From contig CAIYTT010000226.1 of the NCBI GenBank assembly GCA_903929195.1, positions 1 through 44,149 of the forward strand: a stretch of DNA of 44,149 bases, in the 5' to 3' direction. Origin of the DNA: an uncultured Bacteroidota bacterium. GTDB lineage: Bacteria; Bacteroidota; Bacteroidia; Chitinophagales; Chitinophagaceae. The translations under genes and the position numbers were made by a program. Positions 42,801-44,149 of the stretch are shown piece after piece. Numbering within the stretch: position 1 is the first letter of the stretch; each line of letters begins with the position of its first letter. The notes under the pieces were generated by a model, which ran no database searches, was not told the origin of the DNA, and worked only from the letters and a program-made list of their open reading frames with translations.

Positions 42801-44149
42801 GCTCTGCATAATAAATTAATACTGACCCGGCAGAAATTCCTGTAACTGTACCTGAAGAAGAACCAATTGTTGCAATAGCAGTATTTGTAGAACTCCATGT
42901 ACCGCCAGCTGTAGCATCAGTTAAGGTAGTTGAAGCAAATGTACATAATGTACTAGTACCACCAATTGCTGTAGGCAGTGAATTAACAGAAACGTTATAT
43001 GTTACTGCAGCACAGCCAGTGATAGTATATGAAATTGTAGCACTACCTACTCCATTTCCAAGTACAGAGCCGGATGTACTTCCAACAATTGCAATAGCTT
43101 GATTACTTGAAGTCCAAGTACCACCGGCTGTTGCATCTGAAAGAACAATACTACTATTTTTACAAACTTGATTTCCACCTAATATTCCGGTAGCACCAAT
43201 ATTTACTGTCTCTGAATAGATTGCAAAACAACCTGTTGTATTTACAGTATAGGAAACATTTGTTGTTCCTAAAGCAACACCGGTAACAATACCACTTGAA
43301 GAACCGATACTAGCAATTGCAGCATTAGCACTACTCCATGTATAACCTGTTGGTGATGGTGTTAATGTTTTAGTTCCACCTAAACAAACACTTGTTGAGC
43401 CTGAAATTGTAGGGTTTGCATTTACAGTAATATTTTTTGTAGCAGGTACACAGTTGGCATTCGTATATGATATTACTATACTTGTACCTGCCGTAACCCC
43501 TGTAACAATACCAGTTGTTGAACCAATAGTTGCATTTGCACTACTACTTACCCATGTTCCGGGAGTAGTAGCATCAGACAATGTAATAGTACTTCCTATA
43601 CAAACATTAGATGCACCGGATATAGCTCCGGGAGTCGTATTTACTGTTAAAGTAGCAACCACAAAACATGAACCTTTTGTATAAGATATAGTTGTTGTTC
43701 CTGCTGTTAATGCAGTAACCAAGCCTGTTGATGAATTTATTGTTGCAACCGAAGTTGAAACACTAGTCCAAGTGCCACTCGAAATTGCATCGGTTAAAGT
43801 TGTTGTTGTTCCTGTACAAATAGATAATGTTCCATTGATACTTGTAGGTTGGGAATTTACATTTACTGTAGTGGTTGCTACGCAACTTCCTATTGTATAG
43901 GAGATTAAAGTACTACCTACCATTACACTTGTTACATTACCTGTACCATCTATGCTTGCTACACCGGGTGTTACACTGCTCCATGTTCCACCACCAACAC
44001 CATCACTTAGCGTTGTGCTGCTGCCGTTACAAATGCTAGTTGTTCCGTTTATACTTGTAGGTTGTGTATTTACATTTACAGTGGTGGTTGCAACGCAACT
44101 TCCTATTGTATATGAGATTAGGGTACTACCTACACTTGCTCCAGTTACA
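39844..44149 (-). CDS. Giant Ig-like-repeat T9SS-exported protein (5' end beyond window)
   Basis: The reading frame is open from the TAG at 39844 to the window edge, so the 5' part is missing: at least 1434 residues are encoded here and the start is not visible (an internal Met at 43923 is not the start). It is built of about 18 tandem bacterial Ig-like (BIG2-type) domains of about 74-77 residues, each with a GTWSS(S/T)N...IATI.S.SG.VTG...GT..I.YT core and a conserved pair of Cys. The final about 95 residues (TLYPNPTNGIINITQ, GVYLISIQENNGQVS, RIVVEK) are a type A T9SS sorting domain. It is a cell-surface or secreted filament-like protein, probably an adhesin (inference). Confidence 0.93.
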   Translation of the reverse strand, partial: VTGASVGSTLISYTIGSCVATTTVNVNTQPTSINGTTSICNGSSTTLSDGVGGGTWSSVTPGVASIDGTGNVTSVMVGSTLISYTIGSCVATTTVNVNSQPTSINGTLSICTGTTTTLTDAISSGTWTSVSTSVATINSSTGLVTALTAGTTTISYTKGSCFVVATLTVNTTPGAISGASNVCIGSTITLSDATTPGTWVSSSANATIGSTTGIVTGVTAGTSIVISYTNANCVPATKNITVNANPTISGSTSVCLGGTKTLTPSPTGYTWSSANAAIASIGSSSGIVTGVALGTTNVSYTVNTTGCFAIYSETVNIGATGILGGNQVCKNSSIVLSDATAGGTWTSSNQAIAIVGSTSGSVLGNGVGSATISYTITGCAAVTYNVSVNSLPTAIGGTSTLCTFASTTLTDATAGGTWSSTNTAIATIGSSSGTVTGISAGSVLIYYAEPTHGCTVGFTEYIGGATAINGSISSLCTGTTLTLTDATAGGTWHSTNTAVASINSSTGVITPLTAGTTNIYYTLSACNTPNYAITVNATPGSISGSHTICNGSNITLSNATSGGTWSSNNSGIASVDPSTGIVTSVSVGNTTINYTNSTCTPATYTVTVNTTPASVSGNNSVCTSYTLSLSDATPAGTWSSSNTAIATVGSTTGTVSGVMGGTATITYSLIGCTAILPITVNATPLSVMGTTSICSYQSTTLTDATAGGTWSSSDITLATVGSSSGTVTGIAAGTPTITYTASNGCIATRSETILSGPSPIAGPNNVCLNSTITITDVTGGGSWTSNNTSIAMINSSGTISANGVGIATINYTTTGCMSATYSVTVNALPTAISGTNTICTFASTTLTDAIASGTWSSTNTAIATIGSASGTVTGVSPGSALIYYTEPTHGCSIGFTEYITGATAINGASTSLCTGSTLALSDAVSSGTWYSSSTSVASINSSTGLVSGLTAGTTTISYLKTGCYVMYPLTVNPLPASISGSNIVCIGSTVTLSNTSTGGSWYSLNSGNASIDISTGIVTGITAGTTTISYALPTGCSITATESVNATPQTILGIPNVCIGATTALSDLTSSGTWTSSNTSMATVVGSSGVVTGVATGSPNINYTLNGCAVSATITVNSNPSSITGISSTCSAQTATFSDATGGGTWSTSNTGVATIGSSSGILSGVSGGTVRISYTLSTGCYATGSFTVYQSPSAISSNSKVCLGNVTTATDAFGGGTWSTTSSFFSIDASSGVITPISAGVGTIKYTLGFCPATKNITVTTNSTAAISGTTTLCASGSTTLSDATSSGVWSSSDITLATVGSSSGIVTGVAAGTPTITYTVASTTCYQTASITLNSCRIGNGSNSSLQEAANTYTLYPNPTNGIINITQSTIQNGFATVKAINYSGQVVYSDNIEFIDGTSVLNITHLVPGVYLISIQENNGQVSNFRIVVEK
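40140..44149 (-). repeat. Tandem Ig-like domain repeat array with higher-order duplication
   Basis: About 18 units of roughly 222-231 bp. Beyond simple tandem similarity, a block of three units recurs. One copy contains FASTTLTDATAGGTWSS and EPTHGCTVGFTEYIGG; the other contains FASTTLTDAIASGTWSS and EPTHGCSIGFTEYITG. They are about 6 units apart (roughly 42680-43110 and 41360-41700). SSDITLATVGSSSG also occurs in two distant units. This points to segmental duplication within the gene. Confidence 0.85.

Noticed and set aside
40140-44149. Regular repeats at the right end as a CRISPR array or transposon repeat
   Set aside because: Units are about 225 bp, vary in sequence and are all in frame with Ig-like protein domains; there are no short identical repeats with unique spacers.

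Overview
The window looks like chromosomal DNA from a low-GC Bacteroidota, probably Chitinophagales/Sphingobacteriales-like (inference). The evidence is the repeated -7 element TAnnTTTG with an upstream TTG/TTTG, four secreted proteins ending in a T9SS type A sorting domain (YPNP...), Bacteroidota-typical families (DUF4290, HSDR_N_2 nuclease, DUF5117/DUF4953 metalloprotease), a CarB without the C-terminal allosteric domain, and a MurA with Asp in place of the catalytic-loop Cys. No rRNA, tRNA, CRISPR array or insertion sequence was seen inside the window.

Layout. 1-531 is a leader region with a strong leftward promoter serving something outside the window. 532-1670 is a coupled pair: a small membrane protein and a metal/cobalamin-type binding protein. 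1671-9605 is a type I restriction-modification island. It holds hsdM (broken by a one-base frameshift in an A6 tract), a KilA-N gene, hsdS, a toxin-like/HTH pair and hsdR. A coding-like remnant lies at its left edge, and a tiny membrane ORF and a REP-like hairpin at its right. 10052-10933 is atpG with its own promoter and a bidirectional terminator. 11009-16317 is a leftward block: secreted zinc metalloprotease, MacB/FtsX-type permease, a secreted protein with seven RNIGWDAN repeats, and a secreted protein of unknown function. 16886-20856 runs rightward: AraC regulator, accD, smpB and a T9SS-exported phospholipase-D-like protein. 21234-24167 is a T9SS-exported HEXXH metalloprotease. 24194-31250 runs leftward: argS, a T9SS protein, carB and an Rpn-type nuclease. 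31453-34687 runs rightward: rsgA, a DUF4290 gene and murA. 35055-39768 holds a UbiA-like membrane protein, a Crp/Fnr regulator, a conserved small protein, an HSDR_N_2 nuclease, an S41 C-terminal processing protease and a DUF2889 protein. 39844 to the end is the 3' part of a giant Ig-like-repeat T9SS protein that runs off the window.

How it works together. Most of the window is housekeeping (ATP synthase, fatty-acid precursor, trans-translation, arginyl-tRNA, pyrimidine/arginine precursor, ribosome maturation, peptidoglycan) interleaved with secreted proteins. The accessory signal is concentrated in the type I R-M island. Its extra genes (KilA-N and a toxin/antitoxin-like pair) sit inside the R-M operon with overlapping or closely spaced frames, so they are probably co-expressed with it. 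HsdM, the subunit on which both modification and restriction depend, is off by exactly one A. The best candidates for something undescribed are this R-M island, with its regulatory inverted repeats and a perfect 36-bp palindrome inside the KilA-N gene, and the RNIGWDAN repeat protein with its upstream partner.
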